Assembly (NCBI RefSeq): GCF_905147045.1
Contig: NC_065898.1
Span: 8,494,001-8,558,000, forward strand
DNA length: 64,000 nucleotides
From: Nymphalis io
Lineage: Eukaryota > Arthropoda > Insecta > Lepidoptera > Nymphalidae
Direction: 5' to 3'
In this document: in pieces, positions 47,130-60,480 of the stretch
How positions within the stretch are numbered: position 1 is the stretch's first letter
Layout: each line of letters begins with the position of its first letter
Program-made: the position numbers and the translations under genes
The notes under the pieces: generated by a model
Databases searched by the model: none
Told to the model about the DNA's origin: nothing
The model's input: the letters and a program-made list of their open reading frames with translations, nothing else

Positions 47130-49545
47130 TTATTTATTAAGGTTTACCAACAGTTGTTTTCACTGAATATAACACATAATACATTTTAAAATATATATAT
47201 ACATAGAATAGTGCAACAACTAATTATAGGTAAACACCGCTTGTAATACTTACATTACATAAAAAGAAAAAAGTAGCTACAGCAAATTCATTTAACACTA
47301 ATCATAGATAAACGAAAATTTAATTACGATACACGAAAAAAAAAAATGAATAACAAGAATATGTATATCTGAAAGTGTCTTATAAAAGTAGTTATTTTAC
47401 TAATCAAAGTAAGATAAGCCAGTACAAGTTGATTTCAATCATAATGTAGATCGATTTGATCACTGCAAGTATTTATCACTTTACATAATCTCGAACAGGA
47501 AGAGTTGGCACCTAACGCAGTCTTTCTAAGAGGTGGACAGAGTGGTGTGATCGAGCTGCGAGGGAGCCTAGTACCATACCAGCACCATAGTATGAGCCTA
47601 TTGATGTCGCTTTGTAAACGTATAGATCTTCATTTGACTTAATTACACTGACAAACTTTAAATCATCAGCAAACATAAAACGTCAGAGAAAAGAAAACAG
47701 TTTGGAAAATCATTAATAAAGTAATTGAACAACACTGGTCCCAAATGGGAACCTTGAGGAACACCTGACGATATTTTTTGTATATTCGATTCATAACCAT
47801 TCATTACCACAAAGAATTGTCTGTCTTGTAGATATGAACTCAATCGCTTTAGGAAACAACCAGAAATACCGTAAGCACGTAGTTTGGAAATTAAAATATT
47901 GTGTGGAACTTTATCAAAGGCCTTGCTGAAGTCGGTGTTTATTACATTAGCTTGATGGCCCGAGTATTGCACCAATTAATAATTCTGTAAATGGAACCAG
48001 ATTTGAATCGGTGGATCGGAAATCAACAAATCCGTGCTGATGATCTCTTAATTATAATTTGAGGTGCTTATAGATGTAAGGACAAATTAATGATTCGAAT
48101 ATTTTTGCGAATTTTGATAAAATTGAGATTGGTCTGTAGTTGAATAAAGATTCTTTGTCGTCTGATTTATAAATAGGAACCACCTTTGCAACTTTCCACA
48201 CTGATGGAAAAACCCCAGACACTAAAGACTTATTATAAATTATTGACAGTGGGTGAACTAATTCAGAGGAGCATGCAACGATAAACATCGGTGGAATTCC
48301 ATCAGGAACGGCACCCTTATTGATACCTACACTTTTTAGTTTTTTAAGTATAGTATCTTCGTCTAAAACAGGCTGATTTAAACATATACTATAGACTATA
48401 ATTTTCTAATAATTTAAGATAGTTTGAATTGAATAGAATATAATAATAGACAGAGGAAAAGTAATTTGAAAATAGCTTACAAATTTCTGTAGCATCTGAA
48501 GTGGTAGTTTTTCCATATCTTCTAAAGATTTTATTTAATTATTATAGCATACGGTGGCTAGTCTATCACATTTTTTACTAATATATTTTAAATCTACTTC
48601 ATCTAACGGGTTTTTATATTTTCTGTAACGTATTCTTATCCTATATTTCACTTTTATTATTTTAATAAATCTGTAGTTAAGCCAGACAGTATATGTGTTA
48701 CTCTTAGGCACACGAAATGGTATAAATTCTTTGATGACTGCGTTCAGTGTATCATAAAAGATCCGTAACATCCCATTCACATCAAACTGTCCCCTAAATA
48801 TAGCATCCCAGTCTATGTTTTTAATTTTTCACAAATTGATAGATAATCTCCCTTCAGAAAAATTGGTCTTGCTTTAATGTTTTCATACGGAAGCCTTGTT
48901 ACAATTTTCAAGGGAATTACAATATCAAGAGGTGGATACTGTTGGTCAACATTACTTAAGGGGGTTAACAGATTGCCTGATATAACATAAAGAATTCGTC
49001 GAGAGGATAAGATCTAGTATCCGATCAGCAGTGTTCTTCACAAAATTAAACTGATTGAGTCCATTGATATGAATAAAATCTAACAAAATTTCACTTGTAC
49101 TGGTACAATATTATTGCTTGAACTCTCTGCTAATTGCCAATCAATGTTACTTAAATTAAAATCTCCCACAATACTCACAAGAGAGTCTGTCGATTGCTCA
49201 AAAACTGTATTGCAGTGATCCAGAAAGCATTAGTGTAGAACGGCGCACTGGCGGAGGGAGATACATTGCACAGAAAGCTGCATGACAAGCAGAACGTAAT
49301 CCAGGAATATCCATGACCACTCAGAGATCCTCACAACTACTTTCCCAGGCTTTAACTCGTTTTGATTTAATGGTTTTCTTAATAGCAATTAAAACTCCCC
49401 CTTCCTCTTTACACTGCAAACTAGAAGTATCTCTGTCCCTCCTATAAACCAAGTAACGGTTGTCAAACAGTTCACTGCAGAGTACAGAATTATTGAGCAA
49501 GGTCTTTGTGAGAATTATAGCGTCATTGTTGGAGCGCCTGATTAT
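47130..49545 (-). mobile_element. Jockey/CR1-like LINE, 5'- and internally damaged
   Basis: On minus from right to left: VGDFNLSNIDWQLAE (endonuclease, about 49170), a linker with YTVWLNYRFIKIIK, RT fingers VFPSVWKVAKVVPIYKSDDK and FNYRPISILSKFAKIFE, INTDFSKAFDKVPHNILISK, SSGVPQGSHLGPVLFNYFIN, and FADDLKFV at about 47680. The low end carries an (AAT)n-like tail near 47130-47150. Several frame shifts; inactive. Confidence 0.75.
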
Positions 49546-49599
49546 TATTTAAAGCAATGACGTAAACCTGTGTACCGACAACTTAATTTTACTTATAGT

Positions 49600-51200
49600 T
49601 ACCGCTCACCGTCACCGTTTGATGATGATTTTTATTGTTTATTAGTGCTTTACTAGACCGTGAAAAGATTTAATTCACTATTTTCAAATATAGAAGTATG
49701 TACAGGGATAAAAAAGTGGTATGCAATGAGACCTCATTATTTTTAATTTTATTTTGCAAATGATTTAAAAATAGACTAAAAATTAATGGGAAGTCAAGGT
49801 GTAGTCTCTCCGGCATTACAGTTACCCACATAACATAAAATAATCATGACCTTATAGGCTAGGCCTCCCGCTTAAATTTATTTCTTTAATTAATAAAGGT
49901 TTGCGTTCAAATTTATTGTTAATAGATTTAATGAAAATATTATATTAAACATGTATATTTTCAGACAAAATATAATTAATAAATAATGAAATTTGTATAA
50001 TAAGGGTTAAACAAACATTTCAGAAAATGATTTTATTTAACTGTATTTGGACTTAATCGGTTATATTGCTTAGTACTAACTTTAGTATAATACTAGTTTA
50101 AAAAGATACAGGTAAAAACATTGGTTCTAGAAAAGAGCATCCAATAGGATAAGGAAATAAACAATAGGTTTATTGAGGTTGCCTTGTTATACAAAATAAT
50201 GCTTAGCGACCGAGTTTAGCCCAAAACATGTACCTTATATTTTATACCTGGAATTGACAATTTAAAAGGCACGGTACTCTGAATAACTGCTGACAATTGC
50301 TATCGGAATCTTATTTGAGCTGGAACTACTAAACAAAATCGAATCGATAATTTTACAGTTTCTTAGTGAGCTTTTACTAAGAAATATTTATTTATTTTAA
50401 ATTGCAATTTATTTCCCTATACACAACCCCCATCAAGCTGCACAACAACCCCCATCAAGGTAATTACGAAAATATTTGTAAGTGATAGCTTCTTATTATA
50501 GATAGATAACAAATCTGAATAAGGATTAATTTTAATTTATAACGTTTAAATTTTAACAGTCGAAACAAGATCTATTGGCGTCGCCACGCAGGTAACGATA
50601 TAACTAAAATGGTTTCTTTTGAACTAAGGATACCTAAGTACCCGACATTTGTCTCCCAATAAATATCAAACAAAAGATTTCGTTACACATGAGACAGTAC
50701 GCAACCGATGCATTTCTCAAATGTTTTAGATCAAATAATAACTGAAGTAAAATATTATTAGAATATTATAACGATACTATTACTGACTGAACTATACTAT
50801 ATTTATAACTTATATACCTCCCTTGAATACACGGGCGAAAATTTGTAAAAAATAATTTAAAAATTTTCAAGCGAGCCACCTAGCTTAATTTAGGTGAATC
50901 ATATAACTATAAAAACGGTCATTATATATCTAAGCCTAAATTTATTTAACTGCGACCAGCCTTATAGTTATTAAGATTTATAAAATCTCGTATATTTTAT
51001 GAATATAATAAATTGTAAGAAGATCGTATATCGATATCGAGATCGCGTCGTAGTATACATTTTTGAAGCATTTATTTTTCGACAGAAGCAATCTCACATT
51101 AATCAATACGGTTTTTTTAATCTTTACTATATCCTCATATATAAAATATATAAATAGAGTACCTCTGTTTAATATATACCTACCGAGGTACTAGTTAGTA
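49600..51200 (+). pseudogene. BEN-B5: upstream region, exon-1 remnant and intron 1
   Basis: Matches 4255-5830 in the same orientation, including the conserved upstream block near 50290-50325. The exon-1 region (50410-50460) is replaced by two copies of CAACCCCCATCAAG. The 32-nt mini-exon is kept near 50561-50592 with changes. Intron 1 is then interrupted by a LINE at 51201 and continues at 53293. Confidence 0.7.
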
Positions 51201-53292
51201 ATTATTTATTTATTTAACACTTTTTGCACAACATATACATTAGATGAGAGAAGTAGGAAACAATCAAAGAAAAAGAAAATAAAAAAATGGTGCGCAAAGG
51301 CAGTCTTATCGCTTATAGCGATCTCTAACAGACAACCTTTGGTGAAAGAATTTTTGTAAGAGAACAGGTAAGTGCATTTACATATAAAAAGGAGATACTA
51401 AATATTACGGGCTTAGCCCGCGGAGGCCGTATTCCATAGGATAAATAAATTAAGTCATGGTTAGAAAAGGCTTCAGCGGGAAGCTGACCATGCGCATCAA
51501 CATGACTAGGCGAGGAAACAACCATTAAGTCCAACAGCGATGGCAAACAATTCGGAAAAAAATGAGTTGCGTTCGTATGAAGTACATTAAGGTTACAGCT
51601 ATTAATTATATTTTTAAAACGTTTGGCGCGTTGATCATCTTTAATTAAACAAGTATTGAAAGCTCCCATAATTATTGCGTGATCAATAGACGCACTAAAT
51701 TGTTCCAACAAATTTTCAAAATTATCAAAATAATTAATAGTAAGGGACGGACTATAAAAAACGCCCAGTAGTAGTTTGAGATGGCCGAATAAGACTTCAA
51801 TAAAAATATATTCAGATGACTCACAGTATTGTGTAGGAGATTTATTTAAAATAGTAAAGGGGATATGACTACAGAGATATATTGCCACTCCACCACCACC
51901 TTTACCGGTACGATCATTCCGGATCAGATGAAAGCCAGGCAAACAGTGAGAAGTTGAAGGTAAGCAGGGTTTCAGGAAAGATTCGGATATAAGGACGGCA
52001 TGAATATTTTTACTATCGAAGGAAGACAGCAAATTGGGGTAATGAGAAGGTATACTCTGTGCATTTATATGCACTACATTAAAGTTTCTAGTGAAACCGG
52101 AGAAAGTTGAATCTAAAAGAGAGTTTAGAGGAAGAGAAGCACTATGCTAACTATCATCACTACGTCACTAAGATACTCACTATTGTCTTTCGAGTCGATT
52201 AAACTGAGAGTATTTGAAATCATGCTGGTTATATTAACAACCAACTATTATATGTATGTATAAAATACTAAAAATAATAATAATTAAAAAATAAATATAT
52301 ATAAAAATTGATAAAAAGTTAAAATATATATGAATAAAAAAAAAATAAAAAAAAAAACAAAATATATATTAGTAGATTTAGCAATTGAGTCAACAGAACT
52401 GGTACTGGGAATAGCAGCAGGAATAATAGCCAAAGTAATATCATTTTGTGTGCATTTAATTCAATTAAGTTCAGCTGTTGTGACAAAACGATGGCGCTTA
52501 CCGTCTGACCCAGTAACAATAACGGCACCATCCTTCGTCCAGCATTTAGATATTCCAAACTTCCGTCTCGCAGCCATAAACAGTTCATGTCTCTCCTTAG
52601 TAAGGAATTCCGAAAGAGTCACACCCGTATTTTTGGAGATGTTTTCGAGTACCAGATTTTATTACGAAGCAACGCGTCATGGAATTTGACAAGAATAGCT
52701 CGAGGCTTATCTCGCGTGGATTGACCCAATCGCTGGCATCGGCTGAGCTTATCCATGGTAAGCTCAGGCAACTTGAGATGATCTGATAAAACCCTCGACA
52801 CCACAGTTGGTACATTCTCCTTTACTTCTTCAGGAATTCCATGCAAGAGCATCTTCCTTCTACTAACTAACTCCATTTGGATGTATTGCTTTGACAGGAG
52901 TTCAACTTGCTTCTGAAGGCTCTCCAACGCAGTTAAAACAAAGACTCTAAATGTATTAAACTGAGCCGCTATGTTGGTGGTTGGACTTGATGCTGGGATA
53001 GAACTCTGAAGAGTCTTTTGAAATTCAGCCATCCGTGAGTTGAAGTGTTCAGTCAGTTCTTGAATTGAGTGCTTGATGGACTTCATAGTGCAAGTATTTT
53101 TTTTTTTTTAAATATTTCAATGTTTCTGTTTCTGGGGGATTAAATCCGTGTTATGGAGATTTAGCTGGCAGGTAGGGAGAACAATTAGAACATTTGTATT
53201 AGTGTAATTATTGATCTTCCAATTTATTTAATAAAAATTAACAAGAGCTCTTATAAAACCGTGTTATCTTTTATTTGACACCTACCCAAAAC
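51201..53292 (-). mobile_element. LINE with ORF1 and endonuclease but no reverse transcriptase
   Basis: On minus: ORF1 53086-52619, continuing one frame over to about 52340, with a coiled coil (SIKHSIQELTEHFNSRMAE) and an RRM-like part (RCQRLGQSTRDKPRAILVKF). The endonuclease is 52074-51325, with HINAQSI, GGGVAIYLCSHIPF and LLDLMVVSSPSHVD. The usual GDFN is GAFN here, so a key Asp is lost. Then a short end and an AAATAAAT tail at 51201-51225. The RT is missing, so this is an internally deleted copy. It splits BEN-B5 intron 1. Confidence 0.75.
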
Positions 53293-53596
53293 CTATTTGA
53301 GTTCTTCAAAAAGTTGTATAAGTAGTAAGTATGTATACCACATACAAATACATCGACAAATAACAGATGTGCTCAAATAATTATAAAAACAATAATCTTC
53401 TGCGAAATCGTTAACAATATTATTTTGTCATGCATTGATTGTGTGTAAAAAGTTAGCTCGTCGGGAAAGAACGCTAGACCTTAAGGCCCACGATAATAGT
53501 TTTACTCAAATATCTTCCATGTACAGACAGTGATCAGTTACATTTTATTATATATATATAGGTATAGATTATATGATTTTCAACTACCGACATGCT

Positions 53597-53654
<58 letters not shown>

Positions 53655-54389
53655 CTCATATAATTATGTACATTTTCAGATAACAAACGGGTCCAAACGG
53701 GTCCAAACGGGTGAAACGGGTCCAATGGTGAGTGTAAGATTAATCATTTTTCACAGATAATAATTATTTATATAGGTATTTATTATTCCTCCGTCAATTT
53801 GTATTTATTTACAGCAATGATAAAACTATTTGCTCCTACGAATTATTCTCTCTTTAGGCACAAGCCAAGATTGTAGACACTACAGACGGCGGCCATATAT
53901 TTGGCCCGTTCGTTTGTTTAACTTATATTGTTTGAAGAAAAAACATTTTACATAATTTCATATAGATATAATAGATCAAACGAAACTTCGCTTTTATAAA
54001 AATACTATCTTACCTTACCTATATTTTACCTTTACGTCTTATAAATTTCGTTGTTTGACTGTCATTGATGTAATAGCCAAATATAGAACAAATATTTAGT
54101 TATATTTAAAGCATACATGTAAATGGTGAATCATCAGGCGATCGTCGATTTACGTTTACCTATTTACAGAATAAATAAATGTACCTTGAGATGTAAAAAC
54201 ATTACTCGGAACAGATTATACATTAATTTAAAAAATGTCCCTAATAAACGAAGTTGATTTTTATACACGTTTAAATATTCAAGATGTAGGATACAATTAG
54301 TGTCACTTGCCTCAATTTGAAATCTATTCTGCGACACAAAATGTTAAAATAAAGGACTATGTTTTATACGTTAAGTATCTTTGGAAATC
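53293..54389 (+). pseudogene. BEN-B5 continued: intron relics and duplicated small exons
   Basis: 53293-53560 matches 5828-6090. 53680-53727 and 53858 onward match the possible exons at 42462 and 42720. 54130-54389 matches the BEN-B2 intron 3 (25130-25400), so exons 2 and 3 have been lost. The exon at 53680 contains a tandem 10-mer (AAACGGGTCC). The R1 LINE begins at about 54390. Confidence 0.6.
53606..53650. repeat. (TA)n microsatellite
   Basis: About 22 perfect TA units in the intron-1 relic, at the place where BEN-B1 and BEN-B2 have a short TA run. Confidence 0.9.
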
Positions 54390-54408
54390 CCTACATACAG
54401 ACATAGAT

Positions 54409-56060
54409 ACAGACACTAGTCTGCGGACCGTTGACTCAATCGAGTCAGCAGCAGGAAGAGGACGACTCTGGAGAGCCAGAAAACGGCCTAGAACTGGACC
54501 AGCTTCGTCCAGCGATGAAGATGAAGGCGAAGATACAAACCTGAAATCGTTGAAGTCGAATAGTTCAAAAACGACGTCGCGAGCAAAGAAGCGTGAAGCT
54601 GCAAGCCTAGAGGCGGAAAAAGAGCTTGAAGAGCGAACACGCTCTGCAAACGAGAACCGACAAGCTCTAGGTTTGCATACGGTGGAGGGTGACGATGCTC
54701 GAACTGCTGTTGCCCTAAATAAACAGGTTGTTGATGATGTCGATATCATACTTAAAGTAGCAACAAGGTCGAAAAACTTAAAGGGCACATTCCAACGTGC
54801 CCTAAAAGAAGCAGCGGCCTCTATCAAAGCTGCAGTAGAAGCTCTACACAGTAGGACGTCAACATCGGAGACATAAAAGCTACAGGTGGAAATCGGCCAA
54901 CTTATGAGGCAAGTTAATGATCTTCGAGGGGAAAATTGTGAACTGCGGGAAGAAATCACGCGACTTAAACAGAGTTCTCCCGAATATCTTGCTTCTACCG
55001 AGATCAATCGGAAAGCAAACGATTCAACAAACGGAGAAAGCACCAAAGAAGACGCTGACAGACGAATTCGTACGTTCGATAATGATTCAAGTGGGGACCA
55101 TAATGGATGCGATCGAGATAGAATCCCTAAATGACACGCTTCTACCGAGAAGACCTCTACGGCCGCCACTAGCTGCGGACCGTGCAAACAACGTGGATAA
55201 GACGGGCACGAACACTTCTTCGCAAACAAAAGGCAGAACCGAGTGCCTGATGGCTAACCTTCTTTTTTGATGGTTAGCCATCAAAAAAGAAGAAAAAGAA
55301 GAAGTTGACAAAAAAGAAAACGACCCTTGCCGCTCAAGATGCAGCTGCAGCAAGAGCCATGCAACATGGAGAGTCTTCTGTACCATCTGAGGAACCGGAA
55401 TCCACGAATCAAACTTGGGCCACGGTATTGAAGAAAGGCGCTAAAAAACAAGTAACAATAGTTACAGAGAAAAACGTGGAGAGCAAGAAACGAGTGAAAC
55501 TTCGCACTCCGAAATCTTCAGCGGTGGTCATAATGCTGCAACCGGGAGCAGAGGACAGAGGTATAACCTACGCAACAACACTAACCGAGGTAAAGAACAA
55601 AATAGCACTTTCTGAGTTTGGCATAAAATCACTTAGATTCCGTCAAGCTGCTACATGAGCTCGAATTCTTGAGGTGCCGAGCATAGCCAGTGCCGAGCAG
55701 GCAGATGCCTTGGCCAAAAAGATAAGGGAACACCTGAATGAGGGTAATGTCCGTATAACTACACCGACAAAGTGTGCTGATATCGGTATTTCTGGTCTGG
55801 ACGACTCTGCCTCCATTTCAGAGGTAGCAGCAGCAGTAGCTCAGGCTGGGAATTGCCCAGTGGAAACCATAAAAAACCTGGTGTAATCCGGGTTATGCCA
55901 ACTGGGCTAGGATCTGTATAGGTTCGATGCCCTATAAAAGCAGCGAAAACGATCGTCAATTCTGGTCGGCTACAAGTTGGATGGGTATCGGCTAAGGTCA
56001 AACTCCTAGAACCCAAGCAATTCCGTTATAGGGCACAAAGGGGCGAAATGCACAGCACAG
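54409..56060 (+). pseudogene. R1-type ORF1 (gag), frame-shifted
   Basis: Begins with an acidic/serine-rich part (RPRTGPASSSDEDEGED), then a coiled coil (VEIGQLMRQVNDLRGENCEL), a lysine-rich linker with a short inverted duplication near 55250-55285, SAVVIMLQPGAEDRGITYA, VPSIASAEQADALAKKIREH and CADIGISGLDDSASISEVAA. The zinc-knuckle end is degenerate near 55920-56060 (KLLEPKQFR). Four or more shifts. Confidence 0.7.
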
Positions 56061-56221
56061 GTTGACCGCAGTCAGTCACGCATCGGGGTGCAAAGCTTGC
56101 AATGCATCTGGTTCTGATAAGAATAGGCCTAGGAACGCTGTTACCTTGAAGCCCTCACAGACGACATGTCAGGCAAGTGACGTCATAGCCATGGAGGAAG
56201 ACAATTAGCCATAAAACGGCT

Positions 56222-57296
56222 ATGAACCTTAAGGTGTTACAAGATAACATCAACCACTGTGCCCGAGCGCAAGATCTACTCGTACAGAGTATGCTCGAGT
56301 GGTCCACACATGTGGCCGACGGTTATAATTGGGTTGGGGATGCAAATAATACGGTAGCCCTGGTCCTACAGAACCCTGGTGCCCTTCATTTTGGCAGTGT
56401 TCAAAGGTTGTGGATGGATTGCGGCATACGTCGGGAAAGTTCTAGTCATCGGGACATACTTTTCTCCGAACAAAACCGTGGCAGAATTTGAACAATTTCT
56501 GAATGGGGTCGAGGCCGTGTTCAGTCACACCAACCACATTTCCGTGGTTCTTGCGGGTGATCTGAACGCAAAATCAGTGATGTGGGGATGTCCAACTACT
56601 GACGCCCGTGGAAAACTCGTGGAAGAATGGTTGTCAGAAGTCGATCTTAGCATCAACACATGTGTGAGGCAACAAGGCGGGTCAATTGTTGATATCACAT
56701 TCGCGAGTACCACTTTGATAAACCGCGTTCAGAACTGGAGGGTCGCTGAGGACATAGAAACCCTATCTGATCACCGGTATATTCTTTTCGAAATCACTGG
56801 AAGTCAAATAACAACGAATGCGCAAGCTGGAAGACTGACCAAACTTCGATGGAGCTCGAAACGTCTGAACAAGGATGTATTGATCGAAGCCGCAATTGTT
56901 CAGACATGGATATTCAGTCCGATAGAGCAACCTGTCGATATTGATGAGATAGCTAGCTCACTGCGTAGCGCTATGGCTGACATCTGTGACGCTTCTATGC
57001 CTCGGATCGAGGCAACTCCCTCCAGACAGCAAGTTTATTGGTGGTCGGACGAAATTGCCGCATTGCGTAAAACCTGCGTTAAAGCCCGACGGAGATACGC
57101 AAGACATCGCAGACGACGGCGACGACAGCAGGCTCAATTAGAAGCTGGAGAAGAACAATTCTATGCGGCCTACAAAGATGCAAAAAAGGCTCTAAAGCTT
57201 GCCAATCAAAGTGCGAAGGAGACTGCATACCATCACATGATAGACCTGCTCAATCGAGACCCATGGGGGCAGTCCATATCGATTGGTTCGAGGTAA
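56222..57296 (+). pseudogene. R1-type endonuclease, one frame shift
   Basis: LQDNINHCARAQDLLVQSML at the start is the R1 endonuclease opening. After a shift near 56380 follow VVLAGDLNAKSVMWGCPTTD with the catalytic Asp and Asn, GSIVDITFAS, and LSDHRYILFEI with the catalytic His. A basic linker (RRRYARHRRRRRRQQ) precedes the RT. Confidence 0.8.
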
Positions 57297-59170
57297 GCTC
57301 CACCCTTGGGCGCCGCCGATATGTCGACGCCTCACATAGAAGAAAATGTAGACACATTGTTGCCTGGTTGGTTGATGGTCACTCAAGATGAGCTTGAAGC
57401 AGCTTTGTCAAGTCTGCGTTCCAAAAATGCAGCCCCTGGACCGGATGGGATCTCAGGCTGAATCTGGCTCAACGTCCTGATGTTCGAAGCATTTGCAACG
57501 AAGCTCAGGTGTATTTTTTCGTCCTGCTTAGAGCAAGGCCGATTCCCGGTGACATGGAAGGAGGGTCACTTAGTCCTACTTCGTAAGGATGGACGGCCGG
57601 CCGATAGCCCATCTGCATATCGTCCTATCGTGCTTCTTGACGAGATAGGCAAGCTTTTTGAACGAATTGTAGCTTCCCGTGTCGTCGTGCACTTAAGTAC
57701 AGTTGGCCCCGGACTCTCCGATAATCAATTCGGTTTTCGGAGAGGACGATCGACGCTGGACGCAATCATGCGGGTCAAGTTTGACGCTGAACAAGCACAA
57801 GGTGATATCTGTTTGGCTGTGTCCTTGGACATAGCCAATGCATTCAACACCTTGCCGTGGGCTGGTGTTAGAGAAGCGTTAAGGTATCACCGAGTACCTT
57901 TCTATCTACGCCGTTTGATTGACTCCTACCTCACAGATCGAACAGTGTCGTATAAAGGACAAGGAGGATGGAGTCGACGTAAGCTATCTTGTGGTGTCCC
58001 CCAGGGCTCTGTTCTTGGCCCACTTCTATGGAACCTTGGATACGATTGGGTTTTGAGAGGTGACTTGACACAAGGTGTAAACCTGGTCTGCTATGCAGAC
58101 GATACCCTCGTGGCAGCCCGAGGAGGTGACTTTAGAACGGCCGCTATTCTTGCTACTGCCGGAGTGTCTCAGGCGGTAGAGAGAATTCGAAATTTAGGGC
58201 TAGAGGTAGCTCTCTACAAATCCAGAGCGATCTGCTTCCATCGTCCCGCTAGTATTACAGTCGGAGGAGTTGCCATCGAAGTCGGATCGACTCTTAGGTA
58301 TTTAGGCCTCGTTCTTGATAGTCGATAGTAATTCCTGGATCACTTCCGACAAGTGTGTCCTAGACTGGTGGCCACAGCAAATACACTTGGACGCCTACTC
58401 CCAAATGTCGCTGGTCCAAACGATGGATGCAGTCGCCTCTATACCGCGGTGATCAAATCGATGCCACTGTACGGGGCTCCCATTTGGGTCAACGCTCTTA
58501 AAAACAAAAGCAAAGCACTGATAAGGCGACCACAGCGAATCATGGCTACGAGAACCATCAGAGGATACCGAACACGGACGTTTCGGGAGATATCTGTGGA
58601 AAATCGCTGGAAGGGAACCAACTACAATTTGCCATGCTTGCGGAGCGCAGGAGGACACAGCGACACGTACTTTACAAGTGTGCCCTGCATGGGAGGAATC
58701 GAGACGCCACTTGATTGCAGCTGTAGGAGAAGATTTATCGCTACCAGCTGTGGTAAAGTCCATGCTAGAGAGCGAAAAGTCCTGGAAGGCGATGATAACC
58801 TTTTGCGATGGTGTCATGAAGCAAAAGGTGGCGGCGGAGAGAGAAAGGGAGAAAGATGCACTCGTAGGCCCACTCGAGAACAGGGTACAGACGGCATCGC
58901 AACGCCAACTATTTACCTCCATGAAGAGAACCTCCGGGCAATGGGGTCCTTCAGGTCGAAAAATATGTGAGCATAACCGGCACATTCCAACAGTGGTATT
59001 TAACATCGAAGGGTTCGACAAAAAGAATAGCTACAGGTGGAGGCGCGGAAGAATGCGCAAGCGTACCCGCAACTTCGCCAAGTGTGGATCGCTGGAACCG
59101 TGGTGGTTTTAGTCGGTAAGAGTCCGACATAACCCTCCATGTATCATCAAATATGGAGGGTATCCATGAG
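57297..59170 (+). pseudogene. R1-type reverse transcriptase and C-terminus, mostly open
   Basis: 57480-58328 is one open frame of 282 codons: PSAYRPIVLLDEIGKLFERI, FGFRRGRSTLDAIMRV, CLAVSLDIANAFNTLPW, LSCGVPQGSVLGPLLWNLGY, NLVCYADDTLVAARGG (YADD intact) and TLRYLGLVLDSR before a stop. Upstream, AAPGPDGIS carries an in-frame TGA near 57461. The C-terminal zinc region is broken into short frames (58353-59112). The 3' UTR contains ATGGAGGG repeats near 59140-59160. Confidence 0.8.
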
Positions 59171-59195
59171 GATTTCCCCACGATAAAAAAAAAGG

Positions 59196-60480
59196 TTAAT
59201 GATATGAGTGTAAAAACGACCTACATATATTCTCTAAACCTAAATTTATTTAACCGAGACCAGGCTTATAGATATAAAGATGTATATAAAATGTTGTATT
59301 TTTTATGAATATAATAAAATTGTAAGAAGATCGTATATCGATATTGAGATCGTATATAGGTAGTTATTATTCCTCCGTCAATTTGTATTTATTTACAGCA
59401 ATTATAAAACGATTTGCTCATACGAATTATCCTCTTTAGGCGTAAGCCAAGATTGTAGACACTACAGACGCCGGCCATAAGATTTGGCCCGTCCGTTTGT
59501 TTAATTTATATTGTTTAAAGAAAAAATATTTTACGTAATTAATATACGTATAAATCAAACGAAACTTAGCTATTATAAAATTACTATCTTACCTTACCTT
59601 ACCCTACTTATATTATACTACCTTCTTATAAACACTTATCTCGTTGTTTGACTGTAATTGATGTAATAGCCAAATATAGAACGAATATTTGATTATATTT
59701 CAAGCATACATCTAAATAGTGGATAAAACACTTAGTTCGAAACAGAGGGTCACCTGTTAAAAATAAACCTTTATTGTTGAAGTTGAAGAAAGTTTAGTTA
59801 GTTCTTTTTATAAATTAAGCATCATAAGAAAGTAAAATCAGAAAACCTTGTATGTTTATAAAGGAATAGGTAAATTTTAAAACGCAGTGGAACAGTATGG
59901 TAGAATGAGCTCAAAGTGAAGAAGATCTTTGAAAATTTTCAACAAGTACAAGTTCCTTGAACATTTATTTATCAATTAAAAATATGTAATTACTTCTAAA
60001 TAAAGTATATTTTATAGCTTTTTTTGACAAAATAATGAATCGAGTACAAATTTAAATGTCATGACCAAAAAACCGCGGTTAACTGACAATAATGAAGATA
60101 GAATAATGAGAAATGACAATAAATCATAATGGTGTCTTAGTTTTTTTTTGCTCAAAAATATAACAACATCAAAATAACCCAATGGGAACATGTGAAGCTT
60201 AATCTAAGATCGAGGGTACATATTTGAACATTTGTAGTAGCAGGGTCAAGTAGGTATCTACCACTGAGTTTTCATGTTTAATTTATGTCTGTCGTTCGCG
60301 ACTGTCAACCATGTACTTAGTTAATTAAATCAAAATCATATTAGAATTTTAATAAAGACGAGAGGATTAAAATAATTCGATTCATACAGAGTTTTCGTAA
60401 TGTGTGTATATGTAATATAGTTTTTTTTAATGTTAACTATGAGACATTACTAAATAACTTCTATTTATAATTAATTTTAG
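59196..60480 (+). pseudogene. BEN-B relic flanks after the R1 LINE
   Basis: 59215-59355 is BEN-B intron 1 sequence, 59360-59955 repeats 42590-43190 (including the possible exon at 59440 and AATAAA), and 59960-60400 repeats the BEN-B downstream flank (8670-9120). No protein exon is present; the order shows two internal deletions. Confidence 0.6.

Larger units (their letters stand above)
54390..59195 (+). mobile_element. Nearly full-length R1-clade LINE
   Basis: Inserted in a BEN-B intron 3 relic and ending in an A9 run at about 59185-59193. Two ORF regions in R1 order (gag, then endonuclease/RT), both frame-shifted. GC content is well above that of the flanks. It is not within 28S rRNA sequence, so it belongs to a non-rDNA branch of R1-like elements or is a dispersed copy. 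The left boundary is judged from the loss of intron homology after TTTGGAAAT. Confidence 0.8.

Noticed and set aside
53606..53650. Centromere or origin from the TA run
   Set aside because: A single short microsatellite inside an intron relic.
54357..55229. 290-codon minus-strand ORF
   Set aside because: It is the shadow of the R1-type ORF1 on the plus strand, rich in Ser/Arg as expected from antisense of a Glu/Lys/Ala-rich frame.
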